A stretch of 38,159 nucleotides of DNA from JAKPUX01 sp964436305 (GTDB taxonomy: Bacteria > Zhuqueibacterota > Zhuqueibacteria > Residuimicrobiales > Residuimicrobiaceae): positions 1 through 38,159 of the forward strand of contig CAYTCI010000035.1 of the NCBI GenBank assembly GCA_964436305.1. The letters are read 5' to 3'. Below are positions 17,901-24,538 of the stretch, piece after piece. The notes beneath the pieces were generated by a model. It was not told the DNA's origin. It made no database searches and saw only the letters and a program-made list of their open reading frames with translations. Position numbers and translations under genes: made by a program. Each line of letters begins with the position of its first letter. Position 1 is the first letter of the stretch.

Positions 17901-20900
17901 GTTGACCCGGCCGTCGCCGCTGGTGACGCCAAAGCTGACAGGATGGTTGGCGATGCTGTTCTGGTAAAAATCCCTGAGGGCCACCACCAGGGAGTCCGGC
18001 AGCAGTGCGCCGGCAACCCCGGATTGATGGTTGCCCGAGAGCGCGAAGAGGAAGGCGGGAGGACCGGCGAGGGCGCTGGCATAAAAGATCAGCGGTGAGC
18101 CGGTGAGGGCGCGCTGGCCAAATTGCGCGGCGGCTTCGACCTGATTGTTGCGGCTGCCGGCCAGGGTGCCGAGGGTGAGGGGTGCCGCCGCGGCGCCGGT
18201 GCCGTTGGTGGTGGCGCTGAGGGTCGCCTGCCCGGCGCCATTGAGCGAACCGCCGCCGGCGAGGATGCGGAACTGGACGCTGTGGCCCATAATAGGATTG
18301 CCGTAGCGGTCGGCGACCCGGACGGTCAGGGGGGTCGCCAGCCGGCCGGCGACGCTTCCGGACTGGCCATCGCCGGCAAGGATGAGGAGGCGGTTGGGCT
18401 GTGCGGGCGAGGCGGTGGCCTTGAGCAGCCGCGGCGAGCCCTGCAGCCCGGCGGCCTCGACCCTGAGGCTCTGCTCGCCGCTCTGGGTCCCCAGCCGCCA
18501 GTAGAAGGTGATGCTGCCATCGCTGCCGGTGGTCAGCTGCAGCACCGAATCGGCGCCGACGGCGGAGGTTTTGGCGATGCGGCCGCCGGCGAGGGCGCTG
18601 CATAAGAGGGGCCAGGCGGCGACCGGCTGGCCGTCCGATCGCGTGATCTTGAAGCGGACCGGGAGGGCGAGCACGGCATGAACGGTATCGGCTTGCGCAT
18701 CACCCTGAAGATAGACCAGGTTGGCGGCGGCGCCAAGGAGGGTGGCACTGAAGAGCACCTGGCTGCCGGCGATCGCCGGCGCGGTGGCGGCGACGCTCTG
18801 ACTGCCAGGGATCGCACCGGGTATCAGAATCATCCGCGCCTGGCCGAGCGAGTCGGTGATCGCCCTGCCATCGGCCGGACTGAGTTGGCCGCCGCCGGCG
18901 CGGATGCTGAACAAGACGGTGGCCCCGGGGACCGGATTGCCGAAACCATCCTGCAGGGTGACGGCCAGGGGTTCGGCGAGTGGCACACCGGGCTGGGTGC
19001 CCAACTGGTTATTGCCACCGCTGATGGTCATCGTCGCGGCGACAGCGGCCAGCGCCCGGGCGCGGAATGCAGCCGTCAGCAGGGAGCCATCGGCAGCAGC
19101 ATGCGCCTGGATCGAGAGGGCTCCCGCCTTTGTGCCGAGCTGGACGCTGCGCTGTGCGATCCCCTGACCATCGGTCGCAAAGGGATCGCCGCTGCCGTTC
19201 TCACCACTGCCGGCCGGGAGATCAGCCGGATTGGTGGTGACCAGCAGGCGGTCGATCTGGAGAGCGCTCTGCGGTACCTCGAGGAGCAGCCGCTGGCTGC
19301 CGGCCGGCAGGGTCCAGCCACTGGCGCTGCCGATCCGGATCCACTGCCAGGCGCCGCCGGTGTTGAGGCTTTGCGCCAGGGTGGTGCCGTTGGCACTCAC
19401 CCCGAGGGTGACGCCGGCGGTGCCGGTGCGGGCGCGGAGCCAGAGCGATGCGGCAGCACCGGCCGGGAGTGAAAAGGTGAGTGTATCGCGGCCGCCGTTG
19501 CGGCTCTGCGGCGGCACCAGGACCAGACCACTGCCCGAGGCGGTGGCGTCGTAGGCCCAGGCGAGGCCGCTACCAAGAACGCCGGATTCCGCCTCCAGCC
19601 AGAGAGTGCCGGCGCCGGCAGCGGGCAGCAGCAGGGAGGCGTCGCCGGCGAGGAGGCTGAAATCGACATGCAGACCCGCCACGGGTTTGCCGGCATCATC
19701 GAGGGCCTTGACGGCGAGCGGGAGGGCGAGAGGCTCGCTGACCACGCCGGACTGATCCTGTCCGGAGAGGACCGCCAGCTGAACCGCCGTGGATCCGGCG
19801 ACGGGGGCCTGCGGCGCAAGGTGCAGGGTCTGATCGGCGCCGGCCTCACGCAGCAGCAAAAAGGTGTTGTCGGTAAACTGCGCCAGCAGGTCGCAGCTGG
19901 TGCGGCTGCCAAGACCGAAGTGCTGCAGGGCGGGATACTGGGCGAGGTGTCCGCCACCGGAGACGATTTCGCGGTAGCCGAGCAGCGCCGCCGGGTCGCC
20001 GGCCTTGCCCGCCTCGTAGCACCAGAGTTTGGTGCCGAAGGCGCTGGCGTTGCCGCCGGGGCCGGCGGCGTCGACCTTGAGATAGTGCCCGGTGCGCGCG
20101 AGGGAGTTTTCGCGGAAGACATTGAAGATATCCGAGCGGGTGAGGTAGAAATCGAGATCGCCGTCGCCGTCGCCGTCGAAGACGGCGCCGCTGCGGACGT
20201 CGCCGGCGGCGATTTCGGCGCCGGTGGAGCGGACCAGCGTGAAGCGCAGGCCGCCCTCATTGCGGTAAAAGGCGCCGGTGGCGCTTTCGCCGGTGGTGAT
20301 GAGGTCGAGGTCGCCGTCGAGGTCAAAGTCGCCGGCGAGGACGGTAAAGCCGCTCATCGGAATATTGAGGGTCGCTGACAGGTCCTGAAACTGGCCGGCG
20401 CCGTTGTTGCGATAGAGGCGCAGCAGGGGATTGGGATCGGCGGTGGTGGCGGAGAGGGAAACGAGCAGATCGAGGTCGGCGTCGTTGTCGAGGTCGGCCC
20501 AGAGGGCGCCGCGGCAGTTGGCATTGAGGGCGAGTCCGGCGGCCGCGGCCCCCTCGCTGAAGGAGCCGGCGCCGTTGTTGACAAAGAGCTTGTTGGCCGC
20601 GCCGCGTTTGACGATATAGAGATCGACGTCGCCGTCGTTGTCGAAATCGGCGGCTGCCGCCGCTTCGCTCGGGATCGCCGGCTCATCGATGTCGTTGGCG
20701 CCGCGATCGAGGCGCTGAAAATGGCCGTCGCCGCGGTTGAGGTAAAAGGCGTTTTGCGTTCGGGAGTTGACAGCGTAGAGGTCGAGGTCGCCATCGCCCT
20801 CGGCATCGAAGCTCAGCAGGGCGGTGGTGGTGGCGCTGGTGGCCTCCAGGCCGGAGGCGGTGGTGATCTCCTGGAAAGAGCCGGCACCGGTGTTCTCATA

Positions 20901-22475
20901 GAGCCGGATCCGCCCCGGCGAGTTGGCGTTGATCAGGTCGAGGTCGCCATCGCTCTCGATATCGGCAAAGAGCACGCCGCGGCTGTCGCCGGCATCCTTG
21001 ATCCCCTGGCTCTCGGCCTTTTCGAGATAGTCGGTGCCGCTCCCCTTCTGCATGAACAAGTCGCGGCGGTAGGCGCTCTCCGCCGCGGTGCGCGTCACAT
21101 AGAGGTCGAGGCGGCCGTCGCCATCGGCGTCGGCAACCGCGAGCCCCTGGCTGCTGTATTCGGCATCGAAGCCGGCGGTATTGCTCTCCCAGGAGCGGTC
21201 GGTGAACCAGCGGGGCGACCCTGAGAGCACCGGTATCATCGTCGTGGCGCACGTCGCGCCAACGAGGCGGTGGCCGTCGCTGTTGGGATGGAGGGTGTTG
21301 TTGGGGTCGAGAGCGGTCGAGAGATAGGGGGCGTAGTTGGTCTTTTTGTCGTTGTTGAAGAGGGGATTTTCGTAGAACGGGGTGTAGCAGTCGATGAGGT
21401 GGACGGGCTCGTTCTGGCCGGTGATGGTGCCGCCGGCATAGTCGCGCACGACGCGGGCGACCTCCAGATTGTAAACCGCCACCAGACTGTCGGCGTTCTT
21501 GATCGGCGAGATCAGGCAGACGAAGATGTGCTGCAGATCGGTGCCGCGGGCGCCCGTGCGCCATTTAAGCAGATACCGGATCAGTCCGGCCATCTGTCCG
21601 GCCGGCGTGGTGTTGAAGGCGGCGGCGGTGCCATAGGGACCGACCGGCGCGCCGGCGAGATCATTGAGATTGTTGGTGCCGAGAAAGATGGTGACAACGT
21701 TGGGCCGGTAGTTGTTCATGTCGTCGGTCACATCGATCCGGGGGGCGCGGACGCCGTTGTCGGGATAGGGATAGAGATCGAAGGTCTTGCGGCCGCCCTG
21801 GAAATGGCCCTCATAAGGGGCGCTGCCATAGCCGCCGACGAAATCGACCGTCAGGCCCGCGGCGGCGAGCTGGTCGTAGAGCACCTTGCGGTAGCCGAGG
21901 GTATCGTCGGCGAATTTGCCGGCGGTGATCGAGTCGCCCAGCAGCATGATGCGGGTTGCGGCGCCCAGGGCGATCTGCTCCAGCTGCAGCGTCGCGGCCG
22001 GCGCCGGCTCGCCCGCGCTGGCGGCGACGACCAGTCGGACCGCATCGGCCTCTTCGCCGGGAAAGGTGAAGGTGAGTGGATCGCTGCCGGCAACGCTGGC
22101 GGTGATGACGGTATGGAATTCCTCATTCCCCTTTTTGAGCTGCAGCAGCAGGGCGCGTGCCGGTGCGCCGGCGGGAAGGTCGAGCTGCAGGATGGCGCGG
22201 CCAACCAGCCGCCGGTCATCGAGCAGCCAGGTCCTGATCTGGCTGCCGGCGCTGATGGTGCTCTCACCGGAGAGGGCGGCGGCATCTGCCGCGGAGAGCC
22301 GGGTGAGCGGCAAGGGCGTCAGATCGGGGAGGGGGCGGTAGGCGATCAGACTCTCGCTGCGCGGCAGCGGTTTGCCGTACCACGCTTCGGTGGAGGAGGC
22401 TTCAGCGGCCGTAGCGGGGTGCCAAAGCAGGAGAATGGAGATGAGCAGCAGCAGGGGCGGATGAAAACGATGCAC
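14952..22475 (-). CDS. Giant secreted multidomain protein: SGNH hydrolase, VCBS, UnbV, Big-1 repeats, T9SS sorting domain
   Basis: A protein of about 2,507 residues, probably exported and surface-attached. Order: signal peptide (1-23); beta domain (60-170); SGNH/GDSL hydrolase (175-420) with GDSI (Ser182), GTNN (266-269) and LHPN (His396); seven VCBS/FG-GAP repeats (445-790), each with a D-x-D-x-D-G-x-x-D loop; ASPIC/UnbV domain (797-890); about ten Big-1-like Ig repeats (900-2130), the first interrupted by a carbohydrate-binding-like module (957-1085); cadherin/Ig-like and FN3 domains; and a T9SS type A/FlgD-like sorting domain (SPNYPNPFNGE, WDGRDEMG, ASGVYYCRV). The GTG start fits both an AGAGGAA seven bases upstream and the signal peptide; an ATG 96 bases earlier would give an implausible leader. 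Likely a cargo of the adjacent PorU/PorV system. Possible roles are polysaccharide or ester hydrolysis combined with adhesion; the substrate is unknown. Confidence 0.9.
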   Translation of the reverse strand: MHRFHPPLLLLISILLLWHPATAAEASSTEAWYGKPLPRSESLIAYRPLPDLTPLPLTRLSAADAAALSGESTISAGSQIRTWLLDDRRLVGRAILQLDLPAGAPARALLLQLKKGNEEFHTVITASVAGSDPLTFTFPGEEADAVRLVVAASAGEPAPAATLQLEQIALGAATRIMLLGDSITAGKFADDTLGYRKVLYDQLAAAGLTVDFVGGYGSAPYEGHFQGGRKTFDLYPYPDNGVRAPRIDVTDDMNNYRPNVVTIFLGTNNLNDLAGAPVGPYGTAAAFNTTPAGQMAGLIRYLLKWRTGARGTDLQHIFVCLISPIKNADSLVAVYNLEVARVVRDYAGGTITGQNEPVHLIDCYTPFYENPLFNNDKKTNYAPYLSTALDPNNTLHPNSDGHRLVGATCATTMIPVLSGSPRWFTDRSWESNTAGFDAEYSSQGLAVADADGDGRLDLYVTRTAAESAYRRDLFMQKGSGTDYLEKAESQGIKDAGDSRGVLFADIESDGDLDLINANSPGRIRLYENTGAGSFQEITTASGLEATSATTTALLSFDAEGDGDLDLYAVNSRTQNAFYLNRGDGHFQRLDRGANDIDEPAIPSEAAAAADFDNDGDVDLYIVKRGAANKLFVNNGAGSFSEGAAAAGLALNANCRGALWADLDNDADLDLLVSLSATTADPNPLLRLYRNNGAGQFQDLSATLNIPMSGFTVLAGDFDLDGDLDLITTGESATGAFYRNEGGLRFTLVRSTGAEIAAGDVRSGAVFDGDGDGDLDFYLTRSDIFNVFRENSLARTGHYLKVDAAGPGGNASAFGTKLWCYEAGKAGDPAALLGYREIVSGGGHLAQYPALQHFGLGSRTSCDLLAQFTDNTFLLLREAGADQTLHLAPQAPVAGSTAVQLAVLSGQDQSGVVSEPLALPLAVKALDDAGKPVAGLHVDFSLLAGDASLLLPAAGAGTLWLEAESGVLGSGLAWAYDATASGSGLVLVPPQSRNGGRDTLTFSLPAGAAASLWLRARTGTAGVTLGVSANGTTLAQSLNTGGAWQWIRIGSASGWTLPAGSQRLLLEVPQSALQIDRLLVTTNPADLPAGSGENGSGDPFATDGQGIAQRSVQLGTKAGALSIQAHAAADGSLLTAAFRARALAAVAATMTISGGNNQLGTQPGVPLAEPLAVTLQDGFGNPVPGATVLFSIRAGGGQLSPADGRAITDSLGQARMILIPGAIPGSQSVAATAPAIAGSQVLFSATLLGAAANLVYLQGDAQADTVHAVLALPVRFKITRSDGQPVAAWPLLCSALAGGRIAKTSAVGADSVLQLTTGSDGSITFYWRLGTQSGEQSLRVEAAGLQGSPRLLKATASPAQPNRLLILAGDGQSGSVAGRLATPLTVRVADRYGNPIMGHSVQFRILAGGGSLNGAGQATLSATTNGTGAAAAPLTLGTLAGSRNNQVEAAAQFGQRALTGSPLIFYASALAGPPAFLFALSGNHQSGVAGALLPDSLVVALRDFYQNSIANHPVSFGVTSGDGRVNGVVWVQTQTDAHGSARVQFRLGSQSGTDLHQVTAQVEGLTGESALFSASAIADVAARISYYSGNGQSGLVNSPLPEPLMVRITDRFSNPVANHPVRFSVTAGNGHFAGANPLATASDENGLATAWLTLGASAGDSTHRAEVSAALKNSTTPLGGSPVRFYARGVASQTGEIQSVELLAGAGQSGVVHQRLAAPLRARVLDGLGTPLAGRSIRFRIAAGGGGLGSEEDTLAVLTTNSSGMAETTWRLGTLAGDSTQAVQLIGLDKNGLPVRGSHRLIYATALPGAPEFSHSLLDADSPVPADAVSEGVITAVIRDAWDNAVPGQGIVLVSSGLAAAEIKPNQGYSNSAGILQARVRCGEAGMLTVQARVATSSQWLTAAKSIFFVHPEAARLELAGGDAQTTPVTTLFAAPLAIRVVDASGRGVANSAVRFSLVEGSAELLDPAAGLSALGGDTPASGAALITLATDTTGECAARVRAGTRAGRIVVVATLADTPDRFVRFQIKALPGSASELAIRGGNEQSGTAWHRLSQPLTVQLRDAWANGVPGEAIHFSTTAEGGTFTPDASPVTDSSGVASVLWRVGGQSGPQLARAAGAGPGITPCTFSATVLANQPPQLILPDSIVIQENEAWRYTVSARDLEGDSISIALPTAPAGAAINPAGMIAWQPSFEQAGAYTLVLEAADPYGAASRAGLTVVVRNVNRPPLVDAAKCFPQQEVVQLNKPDIIDFSVVALDPDGDPLSYTWYLNGAFCSYGKPAWRLQSELIPAGDAQVKVVISDQTSSVSRSWSLKLVSAVWLAGWQAEAEPGQGIRLVWQTLLETDPLGFLIQRAPLEAGPWSTISALIPPATAGRYAFLDSTVPAGERCFYRLQALSRDGDTQTLPALQTLLPLPASLTLSPNYPNPFNGETRMTLALPQRGQVVAEVTDLLGRCVRRLYQGESREGYLDLRWDGRDEMGKNTASGVYYCRVVAGKETVSRKLVLVR
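14955..15228 (-). other. T9SS type A/FlgD-like C-terminal sorting domain of the giant protein
   Basis: Codes for the last ~90 residues of the giant protein. It shows the usual order of the type A signal: SPNYPNPFNGE, an amphipathic strand, DLLGRCVRRLY, LRWDGRDEMG, ASGVYYCRV and a basic end. In Bacteroidetes such domains direct proteins through the type IX translocon and are cleaved by PorU. The FlgD-like Ig fold is also found in proteins not proven to use T9SS. Confidence 0.75.
16081..19778 (-). repeat. About ten tandem Big-1-like Ig repeats (coding)
   Basis: At protein level this segment is a tandem of roughly 100-residue units. Each begins with a version of GxxQSGxVxxxLxxPLxVxVxDxxGNPVxGxxVxF and ends with a linker like TDxxGxAxxxxxLGxxAG. 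Clear unit starts include GQDQSGVVSEPLALPL, GDGQSGSVAGRLATPL, GNHQSGVAGALLPDSL, GNGQSGLVNSPLPEPL, GAGQSGVVHQRLAAPL and GNEQSGTAWHRLSQPL. The units have diverged from one another. Invasin-type Big-1 repeats usually act as rigid spacers that hold a functional domain away from the cell. Confidence 0.82.
20076..21143 (-). repeat. Seven VCBS/FG-GAP repeats (coding)
   Basis: Seven copies of an acidic loop recur every 51-56 residues: DADGDGRLDLY, DIESDGDLDLI, DAEGDGDLDLY, DFDNDGDVDLY, DLDNDADLDLL, DFDLDGDLDLI and DGDGDGDLDFY. Such repeats form a calcium-binding beta-propeller. The period and the UnbV domain directly after it match the VCBS-UnbV pairing known from secreted proteins. On the DNA the loops create short GTCGCC-type runs. 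Confidence 0.87.
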
Positions 22476-22482
22476 GACAAAA

Positions 22483-22489
22483 TTCCTCT
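22483..22489 (-). promoter_or_regulatory. Ribosome binding site that sets the GTG start of the giant protein
   Basis: AGAGGAA on the minus strand lies seven bases before GTG at 22475. Starting there puts a normal signal peptide at the very N-terminus. The upstream ATG at 22571 would add 32 polar residues ahead of it and has no comparable site. Confidence 0.7.
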
Positions 22490-22633
22490 TGCGGGACTGG
22501 TCCTGTTTGCAGGGCACTGGGGCATGGCTATTTAATACTATGTACGGAAAATCCTGGCCTTTGCGGAGCAAAAAGGCGGCGCGGGGCCGCTCCGGGCCGG
22601 GGCACCCGGGGTGGGTTCGGGCGGGAAATTAGC

Positions 22634-22662
22634 TTGACAAAATGATGTTTCTTTAATAAATT
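22634..22662 (+). promoter_or_regulatory. Candidate promoter for the folB-folK-dNK operon
   Basis: A perfect TTGACA at 22634-22639 is followed, after 17 bases, by TAAATT at 22657-22662 (four of six). It sits in a sharply AT-rich pocket (22627-22690) of the 219-base divergent region between the giant protein gene and folB. A transcript from here would have a leader of about 25 bases with no recognisable Shine-Dalgarno sequence before the folB ATG. Confidence 0.6.
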
Positions 22663-22694
22663 AGGTTTAATTTTGATCGGGATTTTTTATTGCC

Positions 22695-23087
22695 ATGAAA
22701 CACGACAGGTTACGCGTGCTGGGCATGACCTTTCATGCCTATCACGGTCTGGAACACGAAGAGATCAGGAACGGCCAGCGGTTCGAGGTGGATGTGGAAC
22801 TCGGATTCGATGCCTCGCCCGCCGGCCAAAGTGACCACCTCCAGGATACTATCGATGTCCGCCAGGTCTATGCCCTGGTCCAGGAGGTGGTGATGGAGCG
22901 GCGTTTCTTTTTGATCGAGGCCGTGGCCGAGCATATCGCCGCCGGCATACTGGCGCGCTTTCCGGCCGAGTCGGCGTTGGTCCGGGTGCGCAAGCCCTTC
23001 GCGCCCCTCGGCGGACTGGCCAACGGCACGGAAATCGAGATCATCCGTCATCGCCATGACCGCGAACAACTCCCCAACCACTCCTGA
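22695..23087 (+). CDS. folB: Dihydroneopterin aldolase
   Basis: A 130-residue cytosolic enzyme converting 7,8-dihydroneopterin to 6-hydroxymethyl-dihydropterin and glycolaldehyde in folate synthesis. Family features are visible: FHAYHGLEHEE and NGQRFEVDVEL at the N-terminus, LIEAVAEHIA with the conserved Glu75, and RVRKPFAP with the catalytic-type Lys100. Length is typical. It is the first gene of the plus-strand operon. Its 3' end overlaps folK by 32 bases in another frame, so the two consecutive pathway steps are translationally linked. No Shine-Dalgarno sequence is seen upstream of its ATG. Confidence 0.94.
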   Translation: MKHDRLRVLGMTFHAYHGLEHEEIRNGQRFEVDVELGFDASPAGQSDHLQDTIDVRQVYALVQEVVMERRFFLIEAVAEHIAAGILARFPAESALVRVRKPFAPLGGLANGTEIEIIRHRHDREQLPNHS

Positions 23088-23604
23088 GATCTTTATCGGT
23101 CTTGGGGCCAACCTTGGCGACCGCGAGGAGACCCTCCTTCGCGCCTTGCAGGCCCTCGAGGGCGAAGAGGTGCAGATCCGCCGCCTCTCCGGCCTTTACG
23201 AGACCGAACCGGTGGGCGTCGTACAACAGCCCGATTATCTCAATCTGGTCGCCGGGATCACCACCTCGCTCCCGCCGCTGCCGCTGCTCTCCCGCCTGCT
23301 GGAGATCGAACAAAGGCTCGGCAGGATTCGCCAGGAACACTGGGGGGCGCGCACCATCGATCTCGATATGCTCTGTTATCAACACCTCATCCGGCAGGAG
23401 CCACCCCTGATCCTGCCGCACCCGCGTCTGCAGGAACGGCGATTCGTTCTGATCCCCTTCGCCGAGATCGCCGCCGGATACCGCGTCGCCGGGCTGAACG
23501 CCACCGTGGGAGAGCTGCTGCAGCGTTGCGCGGATGGTCACACCGTGCGGCTCTACCGCAGCGCGCAGCACCTGCAACGACGCATGCGAAAGGCACAAGC
23601 ATGA
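23056..23604 (+). CDS. folK: 6-hydroxymethyl-7,8-dihydropterin pyrophosphokinase (HPPK)
   Basis: A 182-residue enzyme that transfers pyrophosphate from ATP to 6-hydroxymethyl-dihydropterin, the step after FolB. It has the N-terminal IGLGANLGDRE, SGLYETEPVG, QPDYLNLV and the HPPK signature WGARTIDLDML, with Asp102 and Asp104 as the likely magnesium ligands. The first ATG, inside folB, adds a short polar lead (MTANNSPTTP) before the fold; no better start is visible. It overlaps folB by 32 bases and the following kinase gene by four (ATGA). Confidence 0.95.
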   Translation: MTANNSPTTPEIFIGLGANLGDREETLLRALQALEGEEVQIRRLSGLYETEPVGVVQQPDYLNLVAGITTSLPPLPLLSRLLEIEQRLGRIRQEHWGARTIDLDMLCYQHLIRQEPPLILPHPRLQERRFVLIPFAEIAAGYRVAGLNATVGELLQRCADGHTVRLYRSAQHLQRRMRKAQA

Positions 23605-24236
23605 ATCTGCCAAGATACATCTGTATTGAAGGAGTGATCGGGGCGGGCAAAACCAGTCTGACCCGCATGCTGTGCGAACGTCTGGACGCCCAGGCGATTT
23701 ATGAAAAGCCGGAGGAGAATCCCTTTCTCGCCGATTTCTACCGCGATCCGCGACGCTATGCCTTTCAGGTGCAGCTCTTCTTTCTCCTGAGCCGCTACCG
23801 TCAGCAGCAGGAGAATGTCCAGCCGGACCTCTTTCACGAGACGGCGGTTTCCGACTATCTTTTCGCCAAGGACCGGATCTTCGCCCACCTCAACCTCGAG
23901 GATCGGGAGCTGTTCCTCTACGACAAGATCGCCTCGCTGCTGGAGCAGGATATCGTCAAACCGGACCTGGTCGTCTATCTCCAGTCCTCGGTCGAGCGGC
24001 TCATGGCCAACATCCACAAGCGCAGCCGCAGTTATGAGAAGGAGATGTCGGAGGACTATATCACCTCGCTGAACGAATCCTACAACCGCTTCTTCTTTCA
24101 TTATCAGGATACCCCGCTGCTGGTGGTCAACAGCATCTCAATCGATTTTGTCAACAACAAGGAAGATTTTGAGGAACTGGTCCGCCAGATCATGCGGCCC
24201 CATGCCGGCATCGAGTATTTCTCGCCGGCTCGCTGA
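23601..24236 (+). CDS. Deoxynucleoside kinase (deoxyadenosine/deoxyguanosine kinase type)
   Basis: A 211-residue salvage kinase that phosphorylates deoxynucleosides at the 5' position. The P-loop is GVIGAGKTSL (11-20). FQVQLFFLLSRYRQQ and FHETAVSDYLFAKD match the substrate-binding part of the dNK fold, and KRSRSYEKEM (140-149) is the arginine-rich lid. The start is the ATG overlapping the folK stop (ATGA); a longer in-frame opening upstream lies inside folK and lacks the family N-terminus. Neighbouring or fused folK and deoxynucleoside kinase genes are known in related phyla. Purine versus pyrimidine preference cannot be read from the sequence. Confidence 0.91.
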   Translation: MNLPRYICIEGVIGAGKTSLTRMLCERLDAQAIYEKPEENPFLADFYRDPRRYAFQVQLFFLLSRYRQQQENVQPDLFHETAVSDYLFAKDRIFAHLNLEDRELFLYDKIASLLEQDIVKPDLVVYLQSSVERLMANIHKRSRSYEKEMSEDYITSLNESYNRFFFHYQDTPLLVVNSISIDFVNNKEDFEELVRQIMRPHAGIEYFSPAR

Positions 24237-24282
24237 TCGTTCGCTCGCACCCTCATCCCCTTTGCAGTAAAGGCAGTTCGTC

Positions 24283-24468
24283 ATGATAAAGATCATTGTC
24301 CTGGTGATTCTCTTCTATGTGGTCAGCAAGGTCATCGGCTTGCTCTTCAGCGGCACCACCGGGAAACAGGAAAACCAGGTCCGCGGCACCTCCCAAACCA
24401 CCCCGCTCGATCTCTCCCAGGAAGATGTGGAGGATGTCGACTATAAAGAGCTCCCGCGCAAACCCTGA
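24283..24468 (+). CDS. Small single-pass membrane protein (DUF4834-like)
   Basis: A 61-residue protein: one hydrophobic helix (MIKIIVLVILFYVVSKVIGLLF), a short Gly/Thr/Gln-rich stretch, then an acidic tail with EDVEDVDYKELP. A single helix plus a V-D-[YF]-[KE]-E tail resembles DUF4834-type proteins of Bacteroidetes, but the resemblance is short. AAAGGC precedes the ATG. It lies 46 bases after the kinase gene and 70 bases before the ABC exporter gene. No function can be assigned. Confidence 0.65.
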   Translation: MIKIIVLVILFYVVSKVIGLLFSGTTGKQENQVRGTSQTTPLDLSQEDVEDVDYKELPRKP

Positions 24469-24538
24469 CGCGCCACTAATTCATGGAGCGGCCCCTCTCC
24501 CCGCGCCGGCCAAGCCTCTCTCCTAACGTGAATCTTGT

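Noticed and set aside
16704..18098. Long plus-strand open frames (also 21270-22535) opposite the giant protein
   Set aside because: The minus strand carries regular Big-1 and VCBS repeats and an SGNH domain here; the plus frames mirror that repeat structure and show no independent features.
20155..20180. Short tandem of a GCCGTC hexamer
   Set aside because: It encodes the Asp-Gly run of a VCBS calcium loop on the minus strand, so it is explained by protein sequence and not by a separate DNA element.
22668..22675. TAATTTTG, a match to the Bacteroidetes minus-7 element TAnnTTTG
   Set aside because: No TTTG or TTG element lies at the required distance upstream, whereas TTGACA-17-TAAATT gives a complete promoter just before it.
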